A stretch of DNA of 64,000 bases from Bdellovibrionales bacterium (lineage in GTDB: Bacteria > Bdellovibrionota > Bdellovibrionia > Bdellovibrionales > Bdellovibrionaceae). The translations under genes were made by a program, and so were the position numbers. The notes beneath the pieces are model-generated. The model saw nothing but the letters and a program-made list of their open reading frames with translations, was not told where the DNA came from and did not search any database. The stretch is taken from the NCBI GenBank assembly GCA_018266295.1, contig JAFEAQ010000011.1:496001-560000 (forward strand). Reading direction: 5' to 3'. Positions 28,830 to 36,415 of the stretch are shown here, one piece after another (within the stretch, counting starts at the first letter, position 1; every line of letters starts with the position of its first letter).

Positions 28830-29715
28830 CGATATCTTCTTTGCCCGGCGTCCGCAGGGATTGCTTTGCTAAACGCAGAGCAAGGTTCATGGCATTGGTG
28901 TGATCAATCGTGATCTTACTTGAGCTCAGTGCGTATTCCATCGCCGCCTGAAAGTTCTCAGGAGCTTTCGGCCCGTAGGCAAAAACCTTTGGCACCAAAT
29001 TAAGTGAATCAATCACCGAAAGTCCCATGCGTTTATCGGCACGTAAAAAAGTATAAAATTTTTCAAAAGAATTAAACAGCCCACCCGGAAACTTCGGAGT
29101 ATGATCAACGATCTTCAGCGCCAGCTCTGCACACTGACGCAGTGGCAATGCTGCTTTATCGTTGTTTGTGCAGAATTTAACTAGCTTAATGAAGTCTTCC
29201 CGCACGTCCTGGGCTTTGCCTTCGTAATCGCGCGACAGTTGAAAACTCACTTTGTAAGCTGTGGCGAAATCAAAATCGAGAATGCTTTCAAGATACATCT
29301 TGGCGAAGACTTCGTTAAAGTTTTTCAGGCGCTCATCATCCAGGCCCGAGAAATCCAACCCGACTTCGACCGCTTTTGTCAGAGCCACGCCGGTTTTTTT
29401 CATCATCTCGTAAGCCTTAAAGAACCTTGCCGAAGAACCGTTGCAGCCTTTGCTGATTCTTAGAGCCAAGCGCGCGGATTTTTCTTCACCGAGAGAAAGA
29501 TCTTCGTCTTTCATCAAGGCTTCATAAGCACTTTGAAATTCTTTGAAGCTTTCACAAGGTTTACTTTTCTCGGCTTCTTTAGCGGCGGCCTGAGCCTGCG
29601 CTATCGGACCGTCTGGATAGGTGTTTTCTCGCTCTTGCGGAGTTTTCACCTCGGCATGTGTACGCAGCAGAAAGAGCAGGCTGATAAGATAGAGGGCCGT
29701 TCTAAGGGACTTCAT
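28810..29715 (-). CDS. Secreted helical-repeat protein, unknown
   Basis: 301 residues with signal peptide (SLRTALYLISLLFLLRTHAE). The mature protein is largely helical with evenly spaced short helices (FKAYEMMKKTGVALTKAVEVG, AYKVSFQLSRDYEGKAQ, MNLALRLAKQSL) that could be an alpha-solenoid. Four cysteines. The ATG overlaps the stop of the gene upstream by one base (TAATG). No family recognised. It forms an operon with genes on either side. Confidence 0.65.
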   Translation of the reverse strand: MKSLRTALYLISLLFLLRTHAEVKTPQERENTYPDGPIAQAQAAAKEAEKSKPCESFKEFQSAYEALMKDEDLSLGEEKSARLALRISKGCNGSSARFFKAYEMMKKTGVALTKAVEVGLDFSGLDDERLKNFNEVFAKMYLESILDFDFATAYKVSFQLSRDYEGKAQDVREDFIKLVKFCTNNDKAALPLRQCAELALKIVDHTPKFPGGLFNSFEKFYTFLRADKRMGLSVIDSLNLVPKVFAYGPKAPENFQAAMEYALSSSKITIDHTNAMNLALRLAKQSLRTPGKEDIDEPAKK

Positions 29716-30539
29716 TAGAAGCTCCAGTTAGCGCTCAACTGCGGAGTGAACTCACGAGTGTCTTTGTGGTATTGCCAGTCAAAACCGATGAACGGCGTGT
29801 AGATTTTGCGTTTGTATTCAAGCTGCTTATTCCAATTATCAACATAACGATTGCTGAACATCCATGGTAAGAACGAGGACACCAACCCCACCGCCGCATA
29901 AGCACGGACGTCGCCGTTGGCCTGAGAAGCCACGGCAACGTTGGCTAATGCATTCAAAGTCACAGACACGGTCGTGAGCATATTGATCAGATGTGCGGGC
30001 TTTTCCAAAGCCTCTTCCGACATGCGCTCACGCAGAAGCTCACTACGTTTATCAGTGACCTTCATAGTTTTGATGCGTTTGTAAGAGTCCCCATAAAGAT
30101 CACTCTTAATCAGATAGACCGAAAGCCCGATACCGCCGATACCGATCGCCATGGCGGTCATACCGATGTTGTCGCTATCTTTCTTTTGCTGATCAGTGAC
30201 CACATCGTCTTTGTAGTTGCCGCGCAGGCGATTCCCGGCAAGCAAAGTTGCAATCGAGGAAACTTGGTAAGGCCAGAACGCCACCCAACCGTATTCTTTT
30301 TCGTTCTGCGTTTCCATCGCCAGGCGATCCGACGCGCGCGGAACGACCTGCAGTTCCGGATAGTCGAGGCCTTTCAAAATGTCTTCTTCTTTGCTTTCAC
30401 GCGGTGGAATCACCACGCTTTTTGCAGCCTCTCTTGCAGCTTCTTTCGCGGCAGCGGCTTCTTTTTTCTCTTGCGCCCAAATTGGCTGAGTAGAAAGGAA
30501 CAACGACAGTACAACACCAAAAGACACAACTCTTTTCAT
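29715..30539 (-). CDS. Secreted/membrane protein heading a three-gene operon, unknown
   Basis: 274 residues with signal peptide (VVSFGVVLSLFLSTQPIWAQ). An Ala/Glu/Lys-rich helix follows, then a central region with two hydrophobic segments (NIGMTAMAIGIGGIGLSVYLI and NALANVAVASQANG) and a C-terminal part ending TPQLSANWSF, whose final aromatic and alternating pattern resembles an outer-membrane strand. No family recognised. First gene of the operon 30539-27855, followed after 100 bases without features by the J-domain-like gene. Confidence 0.65.
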   Translation of the reverse strand: MKRVVSFGVVLSLFLSTQPIWAQEKKEAAAAKEAAREAAKSVVIPPRESKEEDILKGLDYPELQVVPRASDRLAMETQNEKEYGWVAFWPYQVSSIATLLAGNRLRGNYKDDVVTDQQKKDSDNIGMTAMAIGIGGIGLSVYLIKSDLYGDSYKRIKTMKVTDKRSELLRERMSEEALEKPAHLINMLTTVSVTLNALANVAVASQANGDVRAYAAVGLVSSFLPWMFSNRYVDNWNKQLEYKRKIYTPFIGFDWQYHKDTREFTPQLSANWSF

Positions 30540-30640
30540 ACACTTCCCCTACGCGTGTGAGCGTTTTGCTTTTCTAGAATAGATGAGGAATGCTTGAGTG
30601 TGTACTGGACCGGAGACCAAACGTGGCTTTGGTAAGAGCT

Positions 30641-31069
30641 CTATTTTCTCGAAAGAATTGTTTTGAACGCGGTCTCTAAAAACTCATGTGAATCTGGTTC
30701 AGAAGTTTTCAGCATGCCCTGATAGGCTTTGGTAACATCCACGAGACTTGCCCCCGCCGGCAGGCCAAGGACCTCGTAGGCGTCCCAGGTGTGACCGTTA
30801 TAATTAAACAAAATATTGAGATCTTTACTTTGATTGCTCGGAAGTGGAGCCTCTTCAAGATACTTCTGATAGCGTGGGTGACTGTAGCGACCGCTCTGGG
30901 TTCGGACCCCGTTCTCGGTCTTTTGCAATACACCGCCAGGGGTCTGATTCCCCTCCCTCATTTTCAGCTGAGTGGTCTTTTTAGACGATCCTCGCCGCCC
31001 AGCGAGAAACCAGATGATGAAGAACGACAAAATAGCGATGTTGATAAGCAAAAACTGTTGGCTATTCAC
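30641..31069 (-). CDS. Membrane-anchored J-domain-like protein without HPD
   Basis: 142 residues: an N-terminal transmembrane helix (about 7-24), a basic linker, and a C-terminal domain reading WDAYEVLGLPAGASLVDVTKAYQGMLKTSEPDSHEFLETAF that follows the J-domain helix I-II-III order. The loop that should be HPD is EPD here, so it probably cannot stimulate DnaK. It is divergent from the mrp-type gene. The tether suggests a role at the inner membrane, perhaps as an inactive J-like adaptor. Assignment from helix pattern and the YEVLGLPAGAS signature. Confidence 0.6.
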   Translation of the reverse strand: MNSQQFLLINIAILSFFIIWFLAGRRGSSKKTTQLKMREGNQTPGGVLQKTENGVRTQSGRYSHPRYQKYLEEAPLPSNQSKDLNILFNYNGHTWDAYEVLGLPAGASLVDVTKAYQGMLKTSEPDSHEFLETAFKTILSRK

Positions 31070-31120
31070 TTAATTTTTATTATTGGTGTTGAGCGCTTAT
31101 TTAGCAAGTAGGAGTTCTCG

Positions 31121-31915
31121 ATGGCAGCCCCCAATCCTTTCGACCAACAAGTCGCTATTCCTGGAGTTAAACACATTATTGCTGTGAGTTCGGGCAAGGG
31201 AGGTGTTGGCAAAAGCACGGTTGCTACTAATTTAGCCACGGCTCTTGGGCAAAAAAACAAGGTGGGGTTGCTGGACGCTGATATCTACGGGCCGAGTATT
31301 CCTCGCATGTTAGGTTCGTTGAATCAAAAACCCGGTATCACTTCAGCACAACGCCTCGAACCAGTTCAACGTTATGGTATCAAATTGATGAGCATTGGCT
31401 TTTTGATCGAAGAAAACGCTGCAGTTGTTTGGCGTGGTCCCATGCTCTTTAAAGCAATGGACCAATTCCTGCGCGATGTAGACTGGGGCGAGCTCGATTA
31501 CCTCGTGGTCGATTTGCCTCCAGGCACCGGTGATGTTCAACTTTCATTGGCACAAAAAGTTCCAGTGGCAGGCGCCGTGATGGTTTGTACGCCACAGAAC
31601 GTGGCACTCACAGATGTAAAGCGCGGCGTGGATATGTTCCAACGAGTGGGCATTAAGATGCTCGGCCTCGTTGAAAACATGGCGTACATGATCAACCCAG
31701 CGAACGGCGAAAAGATTCAGATGTTCCCTAAGGGCGAACTCGAGTCTTATATGGCCTCGAAGAACATCCCTAAAATCGGCGAGATTCCATTCAACCCGTC
31801 TGTGGGCCTTTCATGCGAAGCGGGTATTCCGATCGTCGAGAGCAATAAGAACGGCGTCGAAGCACAGGAATTCTTCCGCATCGCCGATCGCGTTCGCGAG
31901 TTGTTGCCGGTCTAA
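31121..31915 (+). CDS. Mrp/ApbC-type P-loop ATPase lacking the CPxC motif
   Basis: 264 residues with an AGGAG ribosome site. Deviant Walker A GKGGVGKST (25-33), LLDADIYGPSIPRMLG, and DLPPGTGDVQL are diagnostic of the Mrp/NBP35 family, which carries Fe-S clusters. Two family features are absent. There is no N-terminal DUF59 domain, and the cluster-binding CPxC is NPANG at residues 192-196 (in AYMINPANGEKI). So it keeps the ATPase fold but probably does not hold the bridging cluster in the normal way. Divergent from the J-domain-like gene; followed by 0.9 kb without protein genes. Confidence 0.85.
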   Translation: MAAPNPFDQQVAIPGVKHIIAVSSGKGGVGKSTVATNLATALGQKNKVGLLDADIYGPSIPRMLGSLNQKPGITSAQRLEPVQRYGIKLMSIGFLIEENAAVVWRGPMLFKAMDQFLRDVDWGELDYLVVDLPPGTGDVQLSLAQKVPVAGAVMVCTPQNVALTDVKRGVDMFQRVGIKMLGLVENMAYMINPANGEKIQMFPKGELESYMASKNIPKIGEIPFNPSVGLSCEAGIPIVESNKNGVEAQEFFRIADRVRELLPV

Positions 31916-32100
31916 AGTACTGATGGGGAGTACTGGCTCCGCCGGGCCGGCCCGAGGGAGTTAGTAGTACTTCCTGCGGGGACGGGCATCCAGCACCCAC
32001 AAAGCATGGAAATCATAAAATCCAAGCCCCTCTCTAGCGCCAAAAATTACTAGCTCCGCACTAGCACCATAAAACTTCGAATTCACAACGGTCGCCTTCC

Positions 32101-32149
32101 CACCCCTCTGATTATTGTCAACTTATAGGTTGACCAAAAACAGAGGGTG
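32101..32149. repeat. Nested inverted repeat in a gene-poor region
   Basis: Outer arms CACCCCTCTG (32101-32110) and CAGAGGGTG (32141-32149) pair with one bulged base. Inner arms GTCAAC (32117-32122) and GTTGAC (32129-32134) pair perfectly. Spacers between inner and outer arms are six bases on both sides. It could be an RNA structure or a protein-binding site. No gene is adjacent: the stretch 31916-32520 holds no convincing ORF. Confidence 0.55.
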
Positions 32150-32487
32150 CTTCGCTGTGCCCTGCTTGTTCCTTTTCCCTTTTTTCCCGGAGCTGATTTG
32201 GAGGACAAAAGAGGATCAAAGCGAACAACATGAGTACATCGTAAACCCCCGTGGCCTCGTGAATTTTCCCAATGAAAAACATGATTCTCAAAGTGAGATT
32301 TAACTTCGCGAACTTATTTGAGAAAATGCAGAGAGAAACTTTCAAAAAGACTTTGGTCTAGGTATTCTATGAATGTTGAAACGATGAGGCCCGGTTAACT
32401 TCCGCTCTGAGGGCCGGCATAAGGGGGTTCAGAATGTTGATTCGCCATCGCGATCACAATGACAAGTCACCAAAGTGACGATGCGGT

Positions 32488-32515
32488 TTGAAAGTTCTAA
32501 GACTCTTTAAATAAT
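32488..32515 (+). promoter_or_regulatory. Possible promoter of the riboswitch RNA
   Basis: TTGAAA (32488-32493) and AATAAT (32510-32515) with a 16-base spacer. It lies just upstream of the structured RNA. A second possible -10 (TATCTTATA, about 32525-32533) is closer to the aptamer, so the exact start is uncertain. Confidence 0.35.
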
Positions 32516-32520
32516 TAACC

Positions 32521-32796
32521 CAGGATATCTTATAGGAGGTTCCTAGCGGTCATTCTCTAAGGATTTAGATCCTTCTTTTGCCTCAAGGTAAACCATCGGA
32601 AACGGTGGGGCACAAAGCTACAGGGACTACAGCTCGTACACTATGAGCCAAGTCAGCCAGTCTGCCAAAGGTAATGAGTCACCCGAGGAATAGGTGAGCA
32701 AATGGAAGGTCAAGTTTCTAAAAATTCTATCACGGATTGGTTTCATTCCCCTAGCCTATGAGTTATTAGGATTATTTCTCATAGGCACTTTTTTTT
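32521..32796 (+). ncRNA. Orphan class I cyclic-di-GMP riboswitch RNA (GEMM-I, merRNA-like)
   Basis: A hairpin (AAGGAT/ATCCTT, 32559-32574) precedes the aptamer at about 32581-32672. The aptamer shows GEMM-I landmarks: GGTAAACC, a stem closed by a GAAA tetraloop, GGGGCACAAAGC, then a second stem GCTC/GAGC within GACT...AGTC. The residue matching G20 of the Vc2 aptamer appears to be G, which favours cyclic-di-GMP over cyclic-GMP-AMP. The RNA ends at a strong terminator (32754-32796). No ordinary gene follows on this strand; the next gene is SCO1 on the opposite strand. An orphan cyclic-di-GMP-I RNA expressed at very high level in attack phase (merRNA) has been described in Bdellovibrio, and this is probably its counterpart. 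Ends are approximate. Confidence 0.85.
32754..32796 (+). terminator. Intrinsic terminator of the riboswitch RNA
   Basis: GCCTATGAG (32754-32762) pairs perfectly with CTCATAGGC (32778-32786); AC and then eight T follow. The loop is 15 bases. It ends the cyclic-di-GMP RNA 15 bases before the SCO1 stop codon on the other strand. Confidence 0.85.
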
Positions 32797-32810
32797 GTGT
32801 CTACTCTGGA

Positions 32811-33365
32811 CTAAGGTTCAGCCAAGGTCTTCTTCAGCAAAGCCAAAAAATCATCCGCCGAAGCATCGTAACCTTCAATCGTTTTCAAAATCTCGCCTTC
32901 TTTATTCAGCAAAATAATATTATTCGAATGAACATAAGCGCCACCCGCTAAGCGTTTATATTGTACACCCAAAAGACCCGCAAGTTCCGCGACGGCCGTT
33001 TTATCACCGCGATAAATATTCCACTGCGAAGAAGTGATTTTGTACTTTTTCGTAAAATTCTTTAAAGACTCCGGAGTCTCTCGCTCATGATCAAAAGAAA
33101 ACAAATCCACTCCGACCTTTTCGGCCTCTTTCGCTGACAGCTTCGCGAGGAAATGCTTCACATCCCCAACCAACATGGGACATGCGGAAGTGCACTGGGT
33201 AAAAATCATCGAGACGATCCTTACCCGGCCCTTGAGATTTGCGAACTCCTCCGTTTTACCGTCTTGGTTGGTCCACTTTCCTTGCAGGTGATATACCGAA
33301 TTCGGACTCAGCGCCTGCGCACTGAAAGACATTAGTAATAAAATGACGACGCCTAGTGATTTCAT
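32811..33365 (-). CDS. SCO1/SenC copper chaperone
   Basis: About 184 residues from ATG at 33365, which overlaps the stop of the NirV-like gene by ATGA and has AGGA upstream. Signal peptide (SLGVVILLLMSFSAQA), then a thioredoxin-like fold with the copper site CTSACP and a distal histidine in YVHSNNIILL. SCO proteins deliver copper or reduce thiols for copper enzymes in the periplasm. Being third in an operon with copper nitrite reductase, it most likely helps assemble the copper centres of NirK. Confidence 0.92.
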   Translation of the reverse strand: MKSLGVVILLLMSFSAQALSPNSVYHLQGKWTNQDGKTEEFANLKGRVRIVSMIFTQCTSACPMLVGDVKHFLAKLSAKEAEKVGVDLFSFDHERETPESLKNFTKKYKITSSQWNIYRGDKTAVAELAGLLGVQYKRLAGGAYVHSNNIILLNKEGEILKTIEGYDASADDFLALLKKTLAEP

Positions 33366-34111
33366 GGCTGCATGTCCTTTCCACAACGGAACCCTAAATT
33401 TTCAGTGACGTAATTTCCTTTAAGACTGCTCCGAAAAGCGAAACGCATGAAGGTCGCATACTCCTCTGTCGAGGCCGCTCCGAGAGCGCCACTGCCACAA
33501 AAAAGATTTTTTTCACGGGTATTATCCGAGCGTGAATCACCTTTGATCATTACCGAGGCATAGTCCTCGACCCACTCCCAAATCAGCCCATGCATATCGT
33601 AAACGCCGAATTTATTGGCTTTCCCAGTCTTGATCGCACCCAGTTGCGAGTTCGGGCGGCCATACCATTCCAGGATTTTTTCCGAATGAGCGGGATTCTC
33701 ACTGTCGCTGGCATACTCCCATTCGTTCACGGTTAACAAACGTTTGCCCTTGAATTCGCAATACTTTCTTGCGGCAAACCACGAAACCGAAACCACTGGA
33801 TGATTTTCTTTGTTCGCGGGGATCACTTCCGCGCCCGGCCAGCTCTGGAGATAATTCTCGGTCGCAAAAACCGTCGGCACCGCCGCCCTTTTCCATTCAG
33901 GATTTTTCTTTACAAACTCTAAGTAGTCTTTATTGGTGACGGGAAATTTATCAATAAAAAAAGAACTTACCTGAGCAAGTTCCTTTTGATCTTTTTCTCT
34001 ATAAAATAATTTATAAGCGCCGGCTTTGACTTCCACCATGCCGACAGGGGGAGCCTTCGCCCCCGCCACACCTGCAAGCAAGAGAATAAAAAACAGCGCC
34101 GTTAGCTTCAT
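33362..34111 (-). CDS. nirV: NirV-like formylglycine-generating-enzyme-fold protein
   Basis: 249 residues with a signal peptide (LTALFFILLLAGVAGA). The FGE-sulfatase (SUMF1-type) fold is shown by FFIDKFPVTNKDYLEFV, NHPVVSVSWFAARKYCEFKGKRLLTVNEWEYA and FGVYDMHGLIWEWVEDY, ending RSSLKGNYVTENLGFRC. Proteins of this fold next to nirK are called NirV; their precise biochemical role in nitrite reduction is not established. It starts three bases after the nirK stop and overlaps the SCO1 gene. The paired cysteines of true formylglycine-generating enzymes are not evident. Confidence 0.85.
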   Translation of the reverse strand: MKLTALFFILLLAGVAGAKAPPVGMVEVKAGAYKLFYREKDQKELAQVSSFFIDKFPVTNKDYLEFVKKNPEWKRAAVPTVFATENYLQSWPGAEVIPANKENHPVVSVSWFAARKYCEFKGKRLLTVNEWEYASDSENPAHSEKILEWYGRPNSQLGAIKTGKANKFGVYDMHGLIWEWVEDYASVMIKGDSRSDNTREKNLFCGSGALGAASTEEYATFMRFAFRSSLKGNYVTENLGFRCGKDMQP

Positions 34112-34114
34112 AAA

Positions 34115-35533
34115 CTATTTTCCGCGAAGGGCTTTAACTTCTTTCATATTCACAAGATCCCCTTTGTTGCCCCATGAGTTACGCACATAAGTCAGAACAT
34201 TGGCAACATCGTCGTCACTCAAGCCCAACGCCGGCATCACACCATTATAAGTTTGACCGTTCACAGTCACATTTCCAGTGAGACCGTTCAACACCACCCC
34301 GATGGCTCGCTTTTTATCTTTCATCAAGAAATCAGATTTCGCCAGTGGCGGGAAGGCATTTGGAATTCCCTCGCCTTGCAGCTGATGGCAGGCCGCGCAG
34401 TTTTGTGTGAAGACGGCCTTACCGGCGTCCATACGTTGCGCAAAAGTTTTCTCTGTGATTTCTTCTTTTTTCTCAGACACCGGGATTTCTTGGATCGCGC
34501 CACCTTCCGGCAGATAGATTCCGTCTTCAGTTTTACCACTGTAAATGGTTGCATCTTTATCGCCTTCGACTTTCAGCATTCCCAATGCGCCTTTGTTAAA
34601 GGCCCGGAAGATCGAGTGATCGACCAGAATATAAGTCGCTGGAATCTGAGTTTTGAATTCAACAATCGAAGAGCCGCCCGCCGGGATCAAAGTCGTCTGG
34701 ACGTTTTTTTGATTCGGAATGACGCCGCCTTCGGTGTAAACCTGATCAAAAATCTCACCAATGATGTGAAATGAAGAGACTAAACTCGGTCCACCGTTGC
34801 CGACGAACATACGAATAGAATCACCCGCTTTTGCCTTTAAGGCATTGTCGTTAGTAATGGCACCGACGGAACCATTAAACACCACATAGTCCGGCTGTTC
34901 TTTCACGGCTTTATTCATATCAAATGGTTGCAGGCCGCGTGCACCGTATTTGCCTTTCGTGTAGAACTCACTCTGAAGAATGTAGAACTCTTTGTCCACC
35001 GGTGGCAGGCCCTTTTCAGGCTCCACAAAAATCAGACCATACATTCCGTTGGCAATATGCATCCCCACCGGAGCTGTTGCACAATGATAGATGTAAAGGC
35101 CCGGGTTGAGAGCACGGAAAGAAAATGTCGAGCTATGCCCAGGAGCCGTGAAGGAGCCTTCGGCTCCGCCACCTTGGCCAGTCACCGCGTGAAGGTCAAT
35201 ATTGTGTGGCATTTTGCTGCTAGGATGATTGGCCAAAGTAAAGTCGACATAGTCCCCTTCACGAATACGAATGAAAGGTCCCGGAACAGAGCCGCCGAAA
35301 GTCCAAAAAGTATATTCAACTCCGTCGGCCAGCCTTTTAACAACTTCTTTAGTTTCAAGATGAATTTTCACACGCGCCGGTTTTTTTCTTGTGATGGGCG
35401 GAGGAACTTCCGGAGCATGGGTCAGGGTCGCCTTCTCCACAGGTAGAGAATTAATATCGATCTTTTCCGCACTCCAGGCAGTTTCCAGCGCCAGGATGAC
35501 AGCAACCGACGAGACAAGTTTCAGGGTTTTCAT
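34115..35533 (-). CDS. nirK: Copper nitrite reductase fused to cytochrome c
   Basis: Reduces nitrite to nitric oxide in the periplasm. The 472-residue protein has a signal peptide, two cupredoxin domains (about 50-330) and a C-terminal cytochrome c domain (about 362-455). Type 1 copper ligands are H110, C151, H159 and M164; type 2 ligands H115, H150 and H306; catalytic D113 and H256. The heme motif is C379-A-A-C382-H383 with GVMPALG as likely axial Met. The fused cytochrome delivers electrons directly, as in other three-domain NirK. The ATG follows GGAGG, and an Fnr/Dnr box lies 48 bases upstream. Operon nirK-nirV-SCO1. Confidence 0.95.
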   Translation of the reverse strand: MKTLKLVSSVAVILALETAWSAEKIDINSLPVEKATLTHAPEVPPPITRKKPARVKIHLETKEVVKRLADGVEYTFWTFGGSVPGPFIRIREGDYVDFTLANHPSSKMPHNIDLHAVTGQGGGAEGSFTAPGHSSTFSFRALNPGLYIYHCATAPVGMHIANGMYGLIFVEPEKGLPPVDKEFYILQSEFYTKGKYGARGLQPFDMNKAVKEQPDYVVFNGSVGAITNDNALKAKAGDSIRMFVGNGGPSLVSSFHIIGEIFDQVYTEGGVIPNQKNVQTTLIPAGGSSIVEFKTQIPATYILVDHSIFRAFNKGALGMLKVEGDKDATIYSGKTEDGIYLPEGGAIQEIPVSEKKEEITEKTFAQRMDAGKAVFTQNCAACHQLQGEGIPNAFPPLAKSDFLMKDKKRAIGVVLNGLTGNVTVNGQTYNGVMPALGLSDDDVANVLTYVRNSWGNKGDLVNMKEVKALRGK

Positions 35534-35580
35534 TTGAGCCTCCGATGACTATAGATTAATATAGTATGTGTAAGAGCAAA

Positions 35581-35594
35581 TTGATTTGAATCAA
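35581..35594. promoter_or_regulatory. Fnr/Dnr box between nirK and crp-like gene
   Basis: TTGAT-TTGA-ATCAA, a perfect Fnr/Dnr-type palindrome. A minus-strand -10-like TATATT at 35558-35563 would place the box near -41 for nirK, as in class II Fnr promoters. It also lies 46 bases before the divergent regulator start. Confidence 0.8.
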
Positions 35595-35639
35595 ATTGTT
35601 TAAATTAAACTCCATCTGGACTGCCTGAGGAGAGAGCTT

Positions 35640-36314
35640 GTGACAAAAAGTCCCAACCCCGCCCTTTTTAAAACCCGCCCTACGGATCATTGTCCTATTT
35701 GCTCGTCTCAAGAAGAGACAGTGACAGACCAGATCCTGAAAGCTATTCAGCATAAGACCTATCCCAAAGGAACGATTGTTTTCAGCCAGGAGCAAGCCAG
35801 CAGCGGGCTTTTCCTGATCTACAAGGGCACTGTCAAAGTGTCGCGCATTTCGCCCGCGGGAAAAGAAATTATCATCGAGATCTTGGGCTCCGGAAAAACC
35901 CTTGGCGAAAGCAGCCTCTTCGGCCAAGGCCAACACTCCGATACGGCCGTCACTGCTGAGAATGCAGAGCTGTTTCTTATTCCGAAAGATGATTTCAAAA
36001 AACTTCTGGCGGATCATCCTCAACTTTATCAAAACGTTCTCCACAGCCTGGTTCAATGGATGGATAAGCTCAATGCGGTGATCGAAAATATCAACATTTC
36101 GTCCGCCAAGGACCGAGTCTATGCCTACCTTATGAAAATACAAAAAGAACAACAGCGAACCCTGATCCATCTCACAGGTAAAAAACACGAGGTCGCTTTG
36201 ATGTTGGGACTTCGTCCTGAAACCTTTTCGCGCACCCTGGCGGAACTTGAAACTGAAGGCCTGATTAAAATGAATCACAAGCAGATTCAGATTTTGATTA
36301 ACAAAGAAACTTAG
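35640..36314 (+). CDS. Crp/Fnr-family regulator (Dnr/Nnr-like candidate)
   Basis: 224 residues from GTG at 35640, with GAGGAGAG upstream. A cyclic-nucleotide-binding-like beta-barrel (about 30-145: YPKGTIVFSQEQASSGLFLIYKG in parts) and a dimer helix precede the winged helix DNA-binding domain, whose recognition helix reads ALMLGLRPETFSRTLAELETEG. The E-T-F-S-R core matches Fnr/Dnr proteins that bind TTGAT-N4-ATCAA. An N-terminal CPIC pair is present but not the four cysteines of an oxygen-sensing Fnr, so it is probably an NO- or redox-responsive Dnr type. Divergent from nirK with the box between them. Confidence 0.88.
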   Translation: MTKSPNPALFKTRPTDHCPICSSQEETVTDQILKAIQHKTYPKGTIVFSQEQASSGLFLIYKGTVKVSRISPAGKEIIIEILGSGKTLGESSLFGQGQHSDTAVTAENAELFLIPKDDFKKLLADHPQLYQNVLHSLVQWMDKLNAVIENINISSAKDRVYAYLMKIQKEQQRTLIHLTGKKHEVALMLGLRPETFSRTLAELETEGLIKMNHKQIQILINKET

Positions 36315-36415
36315 ACCTAAAAATCAATTACTAGTGAGATAGATCAGGGATGGATACAATCCCTAGTGTGTTTCTTACATGAGTGGGTATCGTCAGAATA
36401 ACGAAGGCGGTTCCC

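Noticed and set aside
32115-32345. Short ORFs on both strands between mrp and the riboswitch
   Set aside because: No ribosome sites, low-complexity or frame-shadow sequences, and they cover an inverted repeat; no protein family recognised.
35556-36278. Minus-strand ORF of 240 codons
   Set aside because: It is the mirror of the crp-like gene at 35640-36314, which has a ribosome site and full Crp/Fnr domains.
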